From: Methylobacillus methanolivorans
GTDB taxonomy: Bacteria > Pseudomonadota > Gammaproteobacteria > Burkholderiales > Methylophilaceae
Reading direction: 5' to 3'
DNA: 64,000 bases
Assembly: GCF_044751345.1 (NCBI RefSeq)
Contig: NZ_JBIWXY010000001.1
Coordinates: forward strand, 1,178,001-1,242,000
The notes under the pieces are model-generated. The model had not been told where the DNA came from. It saw only the letters and a program-made list of their open reading frames with translations, and did not search any database. How positions within the stretch are numbered: position 1 is the stretch's first letter; every line of letters begins with the position of its first letter. Positions 26,499-34,812 of the stretch are shown here, piece after piece. A program made the translations under genes and the position numbers.

Positions 26499-28436
26499 AT
26501 GTCTAATATATTCAACATCGGCAAAACTGCACTGAACGCTGCCCAAGTGGGCATTAGCGTGACTGGGCACAATATTGCCAATGCCAAGACCGATGGTTAC
26601 TCGCGTCAGGTAATCGTCCAATCGACCGGCCAGGCACAGAATTGGGGCTTTGGTTATTTGGGTAATGGTACGCAGATTGATACGGTCAAGCGTATCTACA
26701 ACGAACTGCTATCAAGGCAGATCAGCAATAGCCAGTCTATCGCCAGTGCCATCAATACTCAGATATCCAATATCAACCAGATCAGCAATATGCTGGCAGA
26801 TTCAGATGCGGGGCTTTCACCAGCGATCCAGGATTTTTTCGATGCGATCAATGACTTATCCTCCGCACCTAACGACCCAGCATCACGTCAGGCCATGCTA
26901 TCCAATGGTGAGGCCTTGGTTAGCCGCTTCAACAGCTTGGGCAGCCGGTTACAGGAGATGCAAAGCTCGGTAAATTCACAACTCACCGCCAGCGTCAAAA
27001 CCGTCAATCAATATGCCAAGGAAATCGCACGTCTCAATGAAGTGATTGATATTGCGACCACCAGCACAGGCCAACCGCCTAATGATCTCCTGGATCAGCG
27101 CGACCAGCTAGTATTGGCGCTCAATAAGGAAATCAAGGGCACTGTGGTTGTCCAGGATGGCAATAAATACAACGTATCGATTGGTAACGGTATTCCATTG
27201 GTGAATGGCCTCACTTCGTATTCATTAACCACGGTCAACTCGCCTACCAATCCAGGCAAACTCGAAGTTGCCTACCAGGTTGGCTCCACCGTCTCCATTC
27301 TTGCCGAACAAAGCCTGCAAGGCGGCGTCATCGGCGGGCTGATCGAGTATCGCCGCGAATCCCTGGACAAGGCCCAGAATACCCTGGGGCAGATTGCCGT
27401 TGCACTGGCACAATCGTTTAATACCCAGCATCAACAAGGCCTGACCAATAACAATGTGCAAGGCGGCAATTTTTTCAATATCCCGGTACCGCAAGTCAAT
27501 GCCAGTAGCCGCAACACTGGCGACGCCAGTATTGCCAGCAGCATTACTGATGCCAACCAATTAACTGCGAGCGATTACCGGTTGCGCTACGATGGATCAA
27601 ACTACATCGTCACCCGCCTCAGCGATAACACAACGCAATCATTTTCCAGCCTGCCACAAACCGTTGATGGCGTCAGCTTCGCGTTGGGCGGCGGCACCAT
27701 GAACACAGCGGATGAGTTCCTGATCAGGCCAACCGCTAATGCGGCAAGCGACCTGTCCATGGCAGTAAAACAGATTGCAGACATCGCCGCCGGTGCCCCA
27801 GTCGTAGGTACCTCTGCCGCGACAAGTAACACAGGAAGCGGCACTATCAGTGGTGCCACGGTGAGTAACAGCTATGCCAGCGCTCCGCTGGCCAGCCCCT
27901 TCACCTTAAGTTATAACAGCGGTAACCTGAGTGGCTTCCCTGCGGGTGAAGCAATTACCGTCACCACCAGCGCCGGTGTCACAACCACTTATCCAGCTGG
28001 CAGCACAGTGCCCTACAGCGCTGGCGCAACGATTAGCGTCGCAGGTATCAGCTTCAGCCTGAGTGGCGCCCCTGCAGATGGCGATCAGTTCAGCATTGCT
28101 GCAAACACCACCAATGCCGCTGGCGATAATCGCAATGCCTTGCAGCTGGCCGCATTGCAAGGTGCCAAGATCATGCTGAATGGTACGGCGTCTTATCAGG
28201 ACACATTCAACCAGCTCGTCAGCTATGTAGGTAACCGTGCGCGTGAATTGCAAGTGACCGGTGCTGCAGAAGATGAGCTATTGAACCAATCCATCACTGC
28301 TCAGCAAGGTGAGTCTGGGGTAAATCTGGATGAAGAAGCCGTCAACTTGCTACGTTACCAGCAAGCCTACCAAGCTGCAGGCAAGGTCATGCAAGTAGCT
28401 AGCACCCTATTTGAAACTGTGCTGTCGATCAGATAA
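26499..28436 (+). CDS. flgK: Hook-filament junction protein FlgK (HAP1)
   Basis: FlgK forms the first hook-filament junction layer. The 645 residues show the N-terminal pattern SNIFNIGKTALNAAQVGISVTGHNIANAKTDGYSRQ and the C-terminal ESGVNLDEEAVNLLRYQQAYQAAGKVMQVASTLFETVLSIR. The variable middle, about 340-560, is rich in Thr, Ser, Gly and Ala. FlgN is its likely chaperone. Confidence 0.97.
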   Translation: MSNIFNIGKTALNAAQVGISVTGHNIANAKTDGYSRQVIVQSTGQAQNWGFGYLGNGTQIDTVKRIYNELLSRQISNSQSIASAINTQISNINQISNMLADSDAGLSPAIQDFFDAINDLSSAPNDPASRQAMLSNGEALVSRFNSLGSRLQEMQSSVNSQLTASVKTVNQYAKEIARLNEVIDIATTSTGQPPNDLLDQRDQLVLALNKEIKGTVVVQDGNKYNVSIGNGIPLVNGLTSYSLTTVNSPTNPGKLEVAYQVGSTVSILAEQSLQGGVIGGLIEYRRESLDKAQNTLGQIAVALAQSFNTQHQQGLTNNNVQGGNFFNIPVPQVNASSRNTGDASIASSITDANQLTASDYRLRYDGSNYIVTRLSDNTTQSFSSLPQTVDGVSFALGGGTMNTADEFLIRPTANAASDLSMAVKQIADIAAGAPVVGTSAATSNTGSGTISGATVSNSYASAPLASPFTLSYNSGNLSGFPAGEAITVTTSAGVTTTYPAGSTVPYSAGATISVAGISFSLSGAPADGDQFSIAANTTNAAGDNRNALQLAALQGAKIMLNGTASYQDTFNQLVSYVGNRARELQVTGAAEDELLNQSITAQQGESGVNLDEEAVNLLRYQQAYQAAGKVMQVASTLFETVLSIR

Positions 28437-28450
28437 GCGAGGAAAGTATC

Positions 28451-29365
28451 ATGCGTATCAGCACTAACACTATATTCCAGAACGGCCTCAATAAAATCTC
28501 GCAGTTACAGGTCTCCCAGGATCGCTTGATGCAGCAGATTGCCAGCAAAAAACGTATCCTGACCCCTGCAGATGACCCGGTCGGTGCTGCCCGTTCACTA
28601 GAGTTGCAGAACGCGCAACGCGTCAATACCCAACTTGAGCGCAATCGCATGTTTGCCGAGAACAGCATGAATGCGGTAGAGGGCAACCTGCAAAGCGTCA
28701 CAGACTTGCTGATTGCCGCAAAATCCCGGCTGACCGAGGCAGGCAACGCTTCTTATGATGATGTCCAACGCGGCTATATCGCCATTGACCTCAAGAACGA
28801 CCTCGAAGCATTAGTCGGCCTGGCCAATGCTAAAGATGGCAGTGGAAGCTACTTGTATTCCGGATACAGCACCAATACAGCGCCTTACACATTAAACTCT
28901 AGCGGTGCGACCTATAATGGCGACAATCAAGTACGCCAGTTACAGGTTTCCAACAGCCGCCAATTGCCCATTACAGACAATGGACCCAATGTATTCCAGG
29001 CTAATGGTAATGATGTCTTTGCAGCCCTGGCCTCCATTACCAACTTGCTGCAGACCCCCGTCACCAGCGCTGCCGACGCCCAAGCATTGCAGGATGGATT
29101 AACGACAGCCAGCAATGCCTTGCAAGGCACGCTGGATAATGTACTCACTGTACGCGCACGTAATGGCTCGGCGCTCAAGGAGATCACAGCCCTCAATGGC
29201 GATGGCGACAGTCGTGAGCTGCAATATGCCAAGTCATTGTCAGAACTACAGGATCTGGACTATGCAAAAGCACTGTCCGATCTCGCCAAAGAGCAAACTG
29301 TGCTGGAAGCCGCGCAAAAGGCTTTCGTTGCGACCACCAGCTTATCGCTGTTCAACTTGATCTAA
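28451..29365 (+). CDS. flgL: Hook-filament junction protein FlgL (HAP3)
   Basis: FlgL joins FlgK to flagellin. The 304-residue sequence has the flagellin-like N-terminal helix (MRISTNTIFQNGLNKISQLQVSQDRLMQQIASKKRILTPADDPVGAARSLEL) and the C-terminal helix (LQDLDYAKALSDLAKEQTVLEAAQKAFVATTSLSLFNLI). It ends the flgB-L run; fliC is not in the window. Confidence 0.96.
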   Translation: MRISTNTIFQNGLNKISQLQVSQDRLMQQIASKKRILTPADDPVGAARSLELQNAQRVNTQLERNRMFAENSMNAVEGNLQSVTDLLIAAKSRLTEAGNASYDDVQRGYIAIDLKNDLEALVGLANAKDGSGSYLYSGYSTNTAPYTLNSSGATYNGDNQVRQLQVSNSRQLPITDNGPNVFQANGNDVFAALASITNLLQTPVTSAADAQALQDGLTTASNALQGTLDNVLTVRARNGSALKEITALNGDGDSRELQYAKSLSELQDLDYAKALSDLAKEQTVLEAAQKAFVATTSLSLFNLI

Positions 29366-29370
29366 TTAAA

Positions 29371-29398
29371 CATGGATGTATAGATCCATACATCCATG
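29371..29398. terminator. Hairpin between convergent flgL and roxA
   Basis: CATGGATGTA (29371-29380) pairs with TACATCCATG (29389-29398) around an eight-base loop. No strong T run follows, so termination function is only suggested by its place between two converging genes. Confidence 0.5.
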
Positions 29399-29414
29399 AT
29401 TGATTGGTAGCCCA

Positions 29415-30575
29415 TCATTCCATGAACTGTAGATAACCCGCCAGATACCAGTTATACAATTGCTGCACGAGTGCCTGATCCTTTAGTACGTCAGCATCAA
29501 GACAGCTAGCTTCAAGCAAGCGGTGATCTGCCAATGCCATCAATATATCTTGATGCTGTGCACTGGCAAGCAACTGCTCACCATTCATGAAAAACTCCCC
29601 CTTGTGAAACAACATCTGACTTTTTCCAGCCAAGGCAATACCATGTTGAGTCAACTGTTGTACAAAGCGCTTGAGGCTCAATGCCTCATTCTCATCAAAC
29701 ACAATATGTGGCTTAGGCTCAGAAAGATAACGCCCAAGAAAACTTGACACGTCTTCAGGCTGCCAGCGAATCTGGTCCAGCATGTCACTAACCTTGCCCA
29801 GCATCTGCGTACCAATCTCTGCCGGATGAGTTTGCAACTGCAATTCTGGGTCTGCATACATACCCGATACTTGCAGTTTATCTTGCAGGTAATTGAGGAA
29901 CTCACTCGCCAACTCCTGTGCCGATGGCGCACGAAAACCAATGGAATAGGTCATGGCATTGCCGACTGCAATCCCCCAGTGGGCCACGTGGGGAGGTAGG
30001 TAAAGCATATCTCCCGGCTCAAGTACCCATTCCTGCTCAGTCTTAAAATTTTTCAGGATACGCAATGGCGCATCATCCACCAAGGTCAAGTCTTCTTGCT
30101 CACTGATACGCCACAGGCGCTTGCCCTCACCTTGCAGCAGGAAAACGTCGTAAGAATCAAAATGTGGGCCTACCCCACCCTGATCAGGCGCAAAACTTAC
30201 CATCAGGTCATCCAGCCTCGCGTAAGGTACAAACGCAAACTGCTGCAACAAATCCATCGCTTCTGGTAAATGATGGTTGACACCTTGCACCAGCAACGTC
30301 CAATCGCGCTCTGGCAGTTTGACAAACCGTCTTTCATCCAATGGCCCGTTTTCCACCTGCCATTTGCCGCGCTTGAACGACACTAGGCGAGACTGCACAT
30401 CCTCTTCACAAGCCAATCCAGCAAGCTCATCTGGACTCAGCAAGCCATTAAATCCAGGCATCGCCTGACGAATCAGCAAAGGCTTTTTTTGCCAGTACTC
30501 AGCAAGAAATTGCTCTGCACTGATTCCGCCTAATAAAGTCAAAGGAACTGGATTTGATAATGATTGTTTTTTCAT
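29415..30575 (-). CDS. roxA: Ribosomal protein uL16 arginine hydroxylase (RoxA/YcfD family)
   Basis: This is a 2-oxoglutarate/Fe(II) JmjC-type oxygenase that hydroxylates an arginine of ribosomal protein uL16. The 386 residues contain the iron triad His138-x-Asp140 (GGVGPHFDSYDVFLLQ) and His199 (MLYLPPHVAHWG), followed by a winged-helix-like C-terminal region typical of YcfD. I start at the ATG at 30575; a further ATG six codons upstream is possible and neither has a clear ribosome site. Confidence 0.9.
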   Translation of the reverse strand: MKKQSLSNPVPLTLLGGISAEQFLAEYWQKKPLLIRQAMPGFNGLLSPDELAGLACEEDVQSRLVSFKRGKWQVENGPLDERRFVKLPERDWTLLVQGVNHHLPEAMDLLQQFAFVPYARLDDLMVSFAPDQGGVGPHFDSYDVFLLQGEGKRLWRISEQEDLTLVDDAPLRILKNFKTEQEWVLEPGDMLYLPPHVAHWGIAVGNAMTYSIGFRAPSAQELASEFLNYLQDKLQVSGMYADPELQLQTHPAEIGTQMLGKVSDMLDQIRWQPEDVSSFLGRYLSEPKPHIVFDENEALSLKRFVQQLTQHGIALAGKSQMLFHKGEFFMNGEQLLASAQHQDILMALADHRLLEASCLDADVLKDQALVQQLYNWYLAGYLQFME

Positions 30576-30655
30576 GCTCGCATCATAGCGCATTGCTTAC
30601 GCTGATAAGAAATTAGGTTAAAATCTTTCCCATCGCCATCATTGCAAAGCCAGCC

Positions 30656-31117
30656 ATGCTGCAGCCCAATACGCCAGCCCCTGACTTTTCCCTGCTTGAT
30701 GCAGATATTGAAACCATCAGCCTTTCCGCATTACGCGGCCATCACGTGGTACTTTACTTCTATCCCAAGGACAACACGCCAAGCTGTACCTTGCAAGCCA
30801 TCGAGTTTAGCGACCTGGAGGATGAATTCAAGCGACATGGCGCAGTCGTGCTTGGCATCAGTCGTGATGACTGCATGAGCCATGCCAACTTTAGAGACAA
30901 ACATGGACTGGCAGTACAACTGCTTTCCGATGAAGATGGCGAAGTCTGCAATCAATACGGCGTTTGGCAGGAAAAAGAAAAGGACGGCATGAAAAAAATG
31001 GGCATAGTCCGCTCAACATTTGTCATTGACCGGACTGGAGTGGTACGCTTGGCACAATATGGCGTGGAAGCTAAAAATCACGCCACAGAAATACTCAACT
31101 TTATCAAATCACTTTAA
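30656..31117 (+). CDS. bcp: Thiol peroxidase of the BCP/PrxQ family
   Basis: This is a cytoplasmic peroxiredoxin that reduces hydroperoxides. The 153 residues have the thioredoxin fold and the peroxidatic Cys44 in FYPKDNTPSCTLQA. The resolving Cys that E. coli BCP has five residues later is Ile49 here, so it would act as a 1-Cys enzyme or use another cysteine (Cys in SRDDCMSH or EVCNQ). Start chosen at the only suitable ATG; the ribosome site is weak. Confidence 0.92.
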   Translation: MLQPNTPAPDFSLLDADIETISLSALRGHHVVLYFYPKDNTPSCTLQAIEFSDLEDEFKRHGAVVLGISRDDCMSHANFRDKHGLAVQLLSDEDGEVCNQYGVWQEKEKDGMKKMGIVRSTFVIDRTGVVRLAQYGVEAKNHATEILNFIKSL

Positions 31118-31131
31118 AAGAAGGATCTTTC

Positions 31132-31611
31132 ATGCAGATCGCCATGAACACTGTTGTCACCATCACCTACGAACTGCGCGATAGCGATGGAAATATTCTG
31201 GAGTCCAGCAAGGATCCAGTCAGCTATCTGCATGGCGGATATGACAATATTTTCCCACGCGTGGAAGAAGAATTGCATGGCAAGGCAGTAGGTGACTCCA
31301 TCGAGTTGACCCTGGAGCCAGCCGATGCATTTGGTGACTATGATGAAGAGCTGGTACAAATCGAACCGGTCTCGGCCTTCCCAACGGAAGAACTGAAGGT
31401 CGGTATGCAGTTTGAAGGTGAAGATGAAACCGGTGATATCGTACTGTATACCGTGACCAACATTGAAGATGGCAAGGTCATTGTCGATGGCAACCACCCC
31501 TGGGCTGGCGAGCGTGTGCTATTCAAGGCCTCTGTGACTGCCGTGCGTGAAGCAGGCAAGGAAGAAGTCGAGCATGGTCATGTGCATGGCGCAGGTGGCC
31601 ACCACCACTAA
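31132..31611 (+). CDS. slyD: FKBP-type peptidyl-prolyl isomerase, SlyD-like
   Basis: SlyD is a prolyl isomerase and chaperone that also handles nickel. The 159-residue protein has the FKBP domain (NTVVTITYELRDSDGNILESS and NIFPRVEEELHGKAVGDSIELTLEPADAFGDYD), an inserted chaperone flap, and a short His-rich tail (EHGHVHGAGGHHH) that can bind metal. The tail is shorter than in E. coli. It follows the peroxiredoxin by 14 bases and GGA lies before the ATG. Confidence 0.92.
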   Translation: MQIAMNTVVTITYELRDSDGNILESSKDPVSYLHGGYDNIFPRVEEELHGKAVGDSIELTLEPADAFGDYDEELVQIEPVSAFPTEELKVGMQFEGEDETGDIVLYTVTNIEDGKVIVDGNHPWAGERVLFKASVTAVREAGKEEVEHGHVHGAGGHHH

Positions 31612-31660
31612 GCAATATCAAGGTTGGTTCTAACTTGTGTTGGAACCACCACAAATAAAA

Positions 31661-31685
31661 AGGCAGCCATCTGGCTGCCTTTTTC
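31661..31685 (+). terminator. Terminator after slyD
   Basis: GGCAGCC (31662-31668), loop ATCT and GGCTGCC (31673-31679) are followed by a T run; A bases on the left side allow action on both strands. Confidence 0.92.
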
Positions 31686-31723
31686 ATATTCAGGGCGGTG
31701 TTTTTAAAACCGCTTAACTCATA

Positions 31724-31972
31724 TTATGCGCAGGAAACCCTACGAACTGGCTTCTTGGCACGTGCTTGCTTACGCTTGGCCAAGCGCTCATTAATACGCG
31801 ACTGCCTGATGGACAATGCCCAGCTATAGCTGGTCCAACCAATGGCTACAGCCAGAGAAGCGCCACCAGCGATCATTGCACCCAGCTTTTCACCGGCAAA
31901 CCAGCCGATCACAGCCACGAATGATGCAAATACCACGGGAATAACTATCTTGATGAAATACTCGACTACCAT
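31724..31972 (-). CDS. Small two-helix membrane protein of unknown function
   Basis: The 82-residue product has two hydrophobic segments (about 6-24 and 32-53) and a strongly basic C-terminal tail (RINERLAKRKQARAKKPVRR) that would face the cytoplasm. I do not recognise a family. It lies downstream of mutS on the same strand but beyond the mutS terminator, so it probably has its own promoter. Composition matches neighbouring genes. Confidence 0.65.
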   Translation of the reverse strand: MVVEYFIKIVIPVVFASFVAVIGWFAGEKLGAMIAGGASLAVAIGWTSYSWALSIRQSRINERLAKRKQARAKKPVRRVSCA

Positions 31973-31995
31973 ATCTTCCTTTTGGGATCCTTGAA

Positions 31996-32030
31996 TAAAA
32001 AAACCGCAGTCCCGGTAAGGACTACGGTTT
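31996..32030 (-). terminator. mutS terminator
   Basis: Read on the minus strand, ACCGTAGTCC and GGACTGCGGT pair with one mismatch around CTTACC-type loop bases and are followed by seven T bases (complement of 31997-32002 and on). Confidence 0.85.
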
Positions 32031-32080
32031 ATATTCTGGCAGGGAGTTGTTTCAAAAATATGTCTAATTATTTCTGATAG

Positions 32081-34648
32081 TTATATTAATTTTTTCAATT
32101 TGTACAAAATATCCAGTGCTTGCCTTGGTGTCAGCTCATCTGGCTCAATCTGATCCAGCTCGGATACGGCAGGATGTAACTCTGGCTCGGGTGCATTTTC
32201 CACTGCAACAAACATGTCTCCCTGCCCTGCCGTTGACTGCTGCAACACCTGGCTTTGCTCCAATTGCATCAATTTGCGCTTGGCGGCGTTCACCACCGCT
32301 CGAGGAATACCCGCCAGCTGCGCCACCTGCAACCCATAACTCTGGCTCGCAGGACCATCTTCTACATTATGCAAGAACACGATACCACTACCATGCTCAA
32401 CAGCATCCAAATGCACATTGGCAGCGTGCTTGAATTCCTCACTGATCCTGGTCAGCTCAAAGTAATGCGTGGCAAATAGGGTATAACTACGGTTTTTTTC
32501 CAATAGCTGTTTGGCTACCGCCCATGCCAGCGACAAGCCATCGAAGGTAGATGTACCACGCCCGATTTCATCTAGTAACACCAGGCTTTGCTCAGTAGCA
32601 TTGTGCAGGATATTGGCAGTCTCGGTCATTTCCACCATGAATGTGGATCGCCCGCCAGCCAAATCATCCGATGCGCCAATGCGAGTAAATATACGATCTA
32701 TTGGACCAATCTTGGCTATTTTGGCCGGTACAAAACAGCCACAATGCGCAAGCAGAACAATCAATGCCGTTTGCCGCATATAGGTCGATTTCCCCCCCAT
32801 ATTAGGGCCGGTAATCAGTAGTAACTGACGATACGGTGACAACACGACACTATTGGCGATAAAAGGCTGCGTCAATTGCTCCACCACCGGATGGCGACCA
32901 TCCACAATAGTAAGTCCAGCCTCTTCAGTAAACTCCGGGGCAACGTACTTCAATACGTCAGCACGTTCGGCAAACGCTGCCAATACATCCAGTTGGGCCA
33001 CCGCCTCCGCATTACGTTGCCATGTAGCCAATGCCGGTTGCAATTGTTCAAGCAATGCATCAAACAAGGCTTTTTCACGCGCCAACGCACGATCATTGGC
33101 CGACAACACTTTATCCTCGAACGTCTTCAGTTCGGGAGTGATGTAACGCTCCACATTCTTCAGCGTCTGCCGACGGCGATACTCTGCAGGCACCTTTTCA
33201 GCCTGCGCCCGGCTGATTTCAATATAGAAACCATGCACACTGTTGTATTCCACCTTGAGATTGCTTATACCACTACGCTCGCGCTCCAGTGCCTCAAACT
33301 TGAGCAAGGATTCGCCGCAATTGTTCTGGATGCCTCGCAGATCATCCAGCTCCGCATCGAAACCATCAGCAATCACCCCACCTTCGCGCAACACTGCCGC
33401 TGGCTCATCCTTCACTGCAGTGAGCAAAAGCTCCAGGAAGTCTTGTGCTACATCAAGCTGCTGCGATAGCGCATGCAATAGCCCGCTATCCCCTAATTGC
33501 AACGATTGCTGCAACAACGGCAGTTGGCGCAAGCTATCACGCAAGCCGGATAAATCGCGCGGACGAGCCGTCTTCAAGGCAACGCGCGTACTCATGCGCT
33601 CAATGTCCCCAATATTGCGCAACACTGGGCGTAAGGCATCGTATTGCACATGCAAGCTAGTCACGGCCTGCAAGCGCGCTTGAATATCAGGTTGATGCTG
33701 CAAAGGATGATGTAACCAATGGCGCAACAAGCGCGCGCCCATGGCTGTCACAGTGGTATTGAGCAAAGAATATAAAGTAGGGGCAGACTCTCCACGCAAG
33801 GTCTGGTCGATTTCCAGGTTACGACGCGTTGCTGCATCCAGCTGGATGAATTGGCTACCCTGCTCTACGGTGAGCCCCTGGATATGTGGCAAGCTGGTGC
33901 GCTGCGTATGCTTGACGTAATCCAGCAAGGCCCCAGCCGCCATGATGGCTGCTTGCATATCTGCACAACCAAAGCCATCCAAGTCGTAAGTATCAAACTG
34001 CTTGGTCAGGGTTTGTAATGATGAATCCAGATCAAACTGCCAAGGTGCTAACCGCTTTTTGGAACACTTGACAGGTGCCAGTGCAGCATGGGAAAAGTCA
34101 TCAGGATAAAGAATTTCAGCGGGGCTAATACGCTCTAATTCCTGTGCCAATACTCCAGATGCTATCTCACTCAAGATAAAGCGCCCCGAAGCAAGATTGA
34201 TACGCGCCAATCCCAGCACACCGTCACCCTGGGCAATCGCCAGCAGCAGGTTATCCCGTGTATCGTCCAGCAAAGCCGCATCTGTGAGCGTGCCTGGCGT
34301 CAGGATACGCGTCACCTGACGCTCTACCGGCCCCTTGCTCTTGGCCGGGTCGCCCACCTGCTCACAAATAGCAACAGCCTCACCCAGCTTAGCGAGCTTA
34401 GCTAGATACTGCTCGGCAGCATGATAAGGCACCCCCGCCATACGAATAGGCTCACCATTCGAACTGCCACGCTTAGTCAACGTAATACCAAGCAAACGCG
34501 CAGCTTTCTCCGCATCGTCATGGAACAACTCATAAAAATCCCCCATGCGGTAGAACACCAGCATATCGGGATATTGCGCCTTGATACCAAGATACTGGCG
34601 CATCATGGGAGTATGTTGTTCTAATGAGGAATTATCTGTATGACTCAA
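32081..34648 (-). CDS. mutS: DNA mismatch repair protein MutS
   Basis: MutS recognises mismatches and small loops and recruits MutL. The 855 residues contain the mismatch-reading Phe-x-Glu motif (MGDFYELF, residues 38-40), connector and lever domains, and the ABC ATPase with Walker A GPNMGGKSTYMRQ, Walker B region LVLLDEIGRGTSTFDG and the C-terminal dimerisation tail. The length matches E. coli MutS (853). Its ATG follows only a weak ribosome site. Confidence 0.98.
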   Translation of the reverse strand: MSHTDNSSLEQHTPMMRQYLGIKAQYPDMLVFYRMGDFYELFHDDAEKAARLLGITLTKRGSSNGEPIRMAGVPYHAAEQYLAKLAKLGEAVAICEQVGDPAKSKGPVERQVTRILTPGTLTDAALLDDTRDNLLLAIAQGDGVLGLARINLASGRFILSEIASGVLAQELERISPAEILYPDDFSHAALAPVKCSKKRLAPWQFDLDSSLQTLTKQFDTYDLDGFGCADMQAAIMAAGALLDYVKHTQRTSLPHIQGLTVEQGSQFIQLDAATRRNLEIDQTLRGESAPTLYSLLNTTVTAMGARLLRHWLHHPLQHQPDIQARLQAVTSLHVQYDALRPVLRNIGDIERMSTRVALKTARPRDLSGLRDSLRQLPLLQQSLQLGDSGLLHALSQQLDVAQDFLELLLTAVKDEPAAVLREGGVIADGFDAELDDLRGIQNNCGESLLKFEALERERSGISNLKVEYNSVHGFYIEISRAQAEKVPAEYRRRQTLKNVERYITPELKTFEDKVLSANDRALAREKALFDALLEQLQPALATWQRNAEAVAQLDVLAAFAERADVLKYVAPEFTEEAGLTIVDGRHPVVEQLTQPFIANSVVLSPYRQLLLITGPNMGGKSTYMRQTALIVLLAHCGCFVPAKIAKIGPIDRIFTRIGASDDLAGGRSTFMVEMTETANILHNATEQSLVLLDEIGRGTSTFDGLSLAWAVAKQLLEKNRSYTLFATHYFELTRISEEFKHAANVHLDAVEHGSGIVFLHNVEDGPASQSYGLQVAQLAGIPRAVVNAAKRKLMQLEQSQVLQQSTAGQGDMFVAVENAPEPELHPAVSELDQIEPDELTPRQALDILYKLKKLI

Positions 34649-34735
34649 ACTGATCGCCTATTCTGAGATGCACGCCAATCGCGGTACTTCAACACAAACC
34701 GTGATTATAACGCTGCCTTCACCATGCCCACCACG

Positions 34736-34764
34736 CAAAAAAAAACGCCCCGATAACGGGGCGT
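34736..34764 (-). terminator. Terminator of the TonB-dependent receptor gene
   Basis: On the minus strand ACGCCCCG and CGGGGCGT pair around TTAT, followed by a run of nine or more T bases (complement of 34736-34744). Confidence 0.93.
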
Positions 34765-34812
34765 AAACACAACTACTCCAGCAAACAGCCGGAGGAAGGA
34801 TGCTGTTAACTA

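Noticed and set aside
30594..30655. tRNA or other RNA gene in short gaps
   Set aside because: No cloverleaf, rRNA or known riboswitch pattern was seen here or elsewhere in the window.
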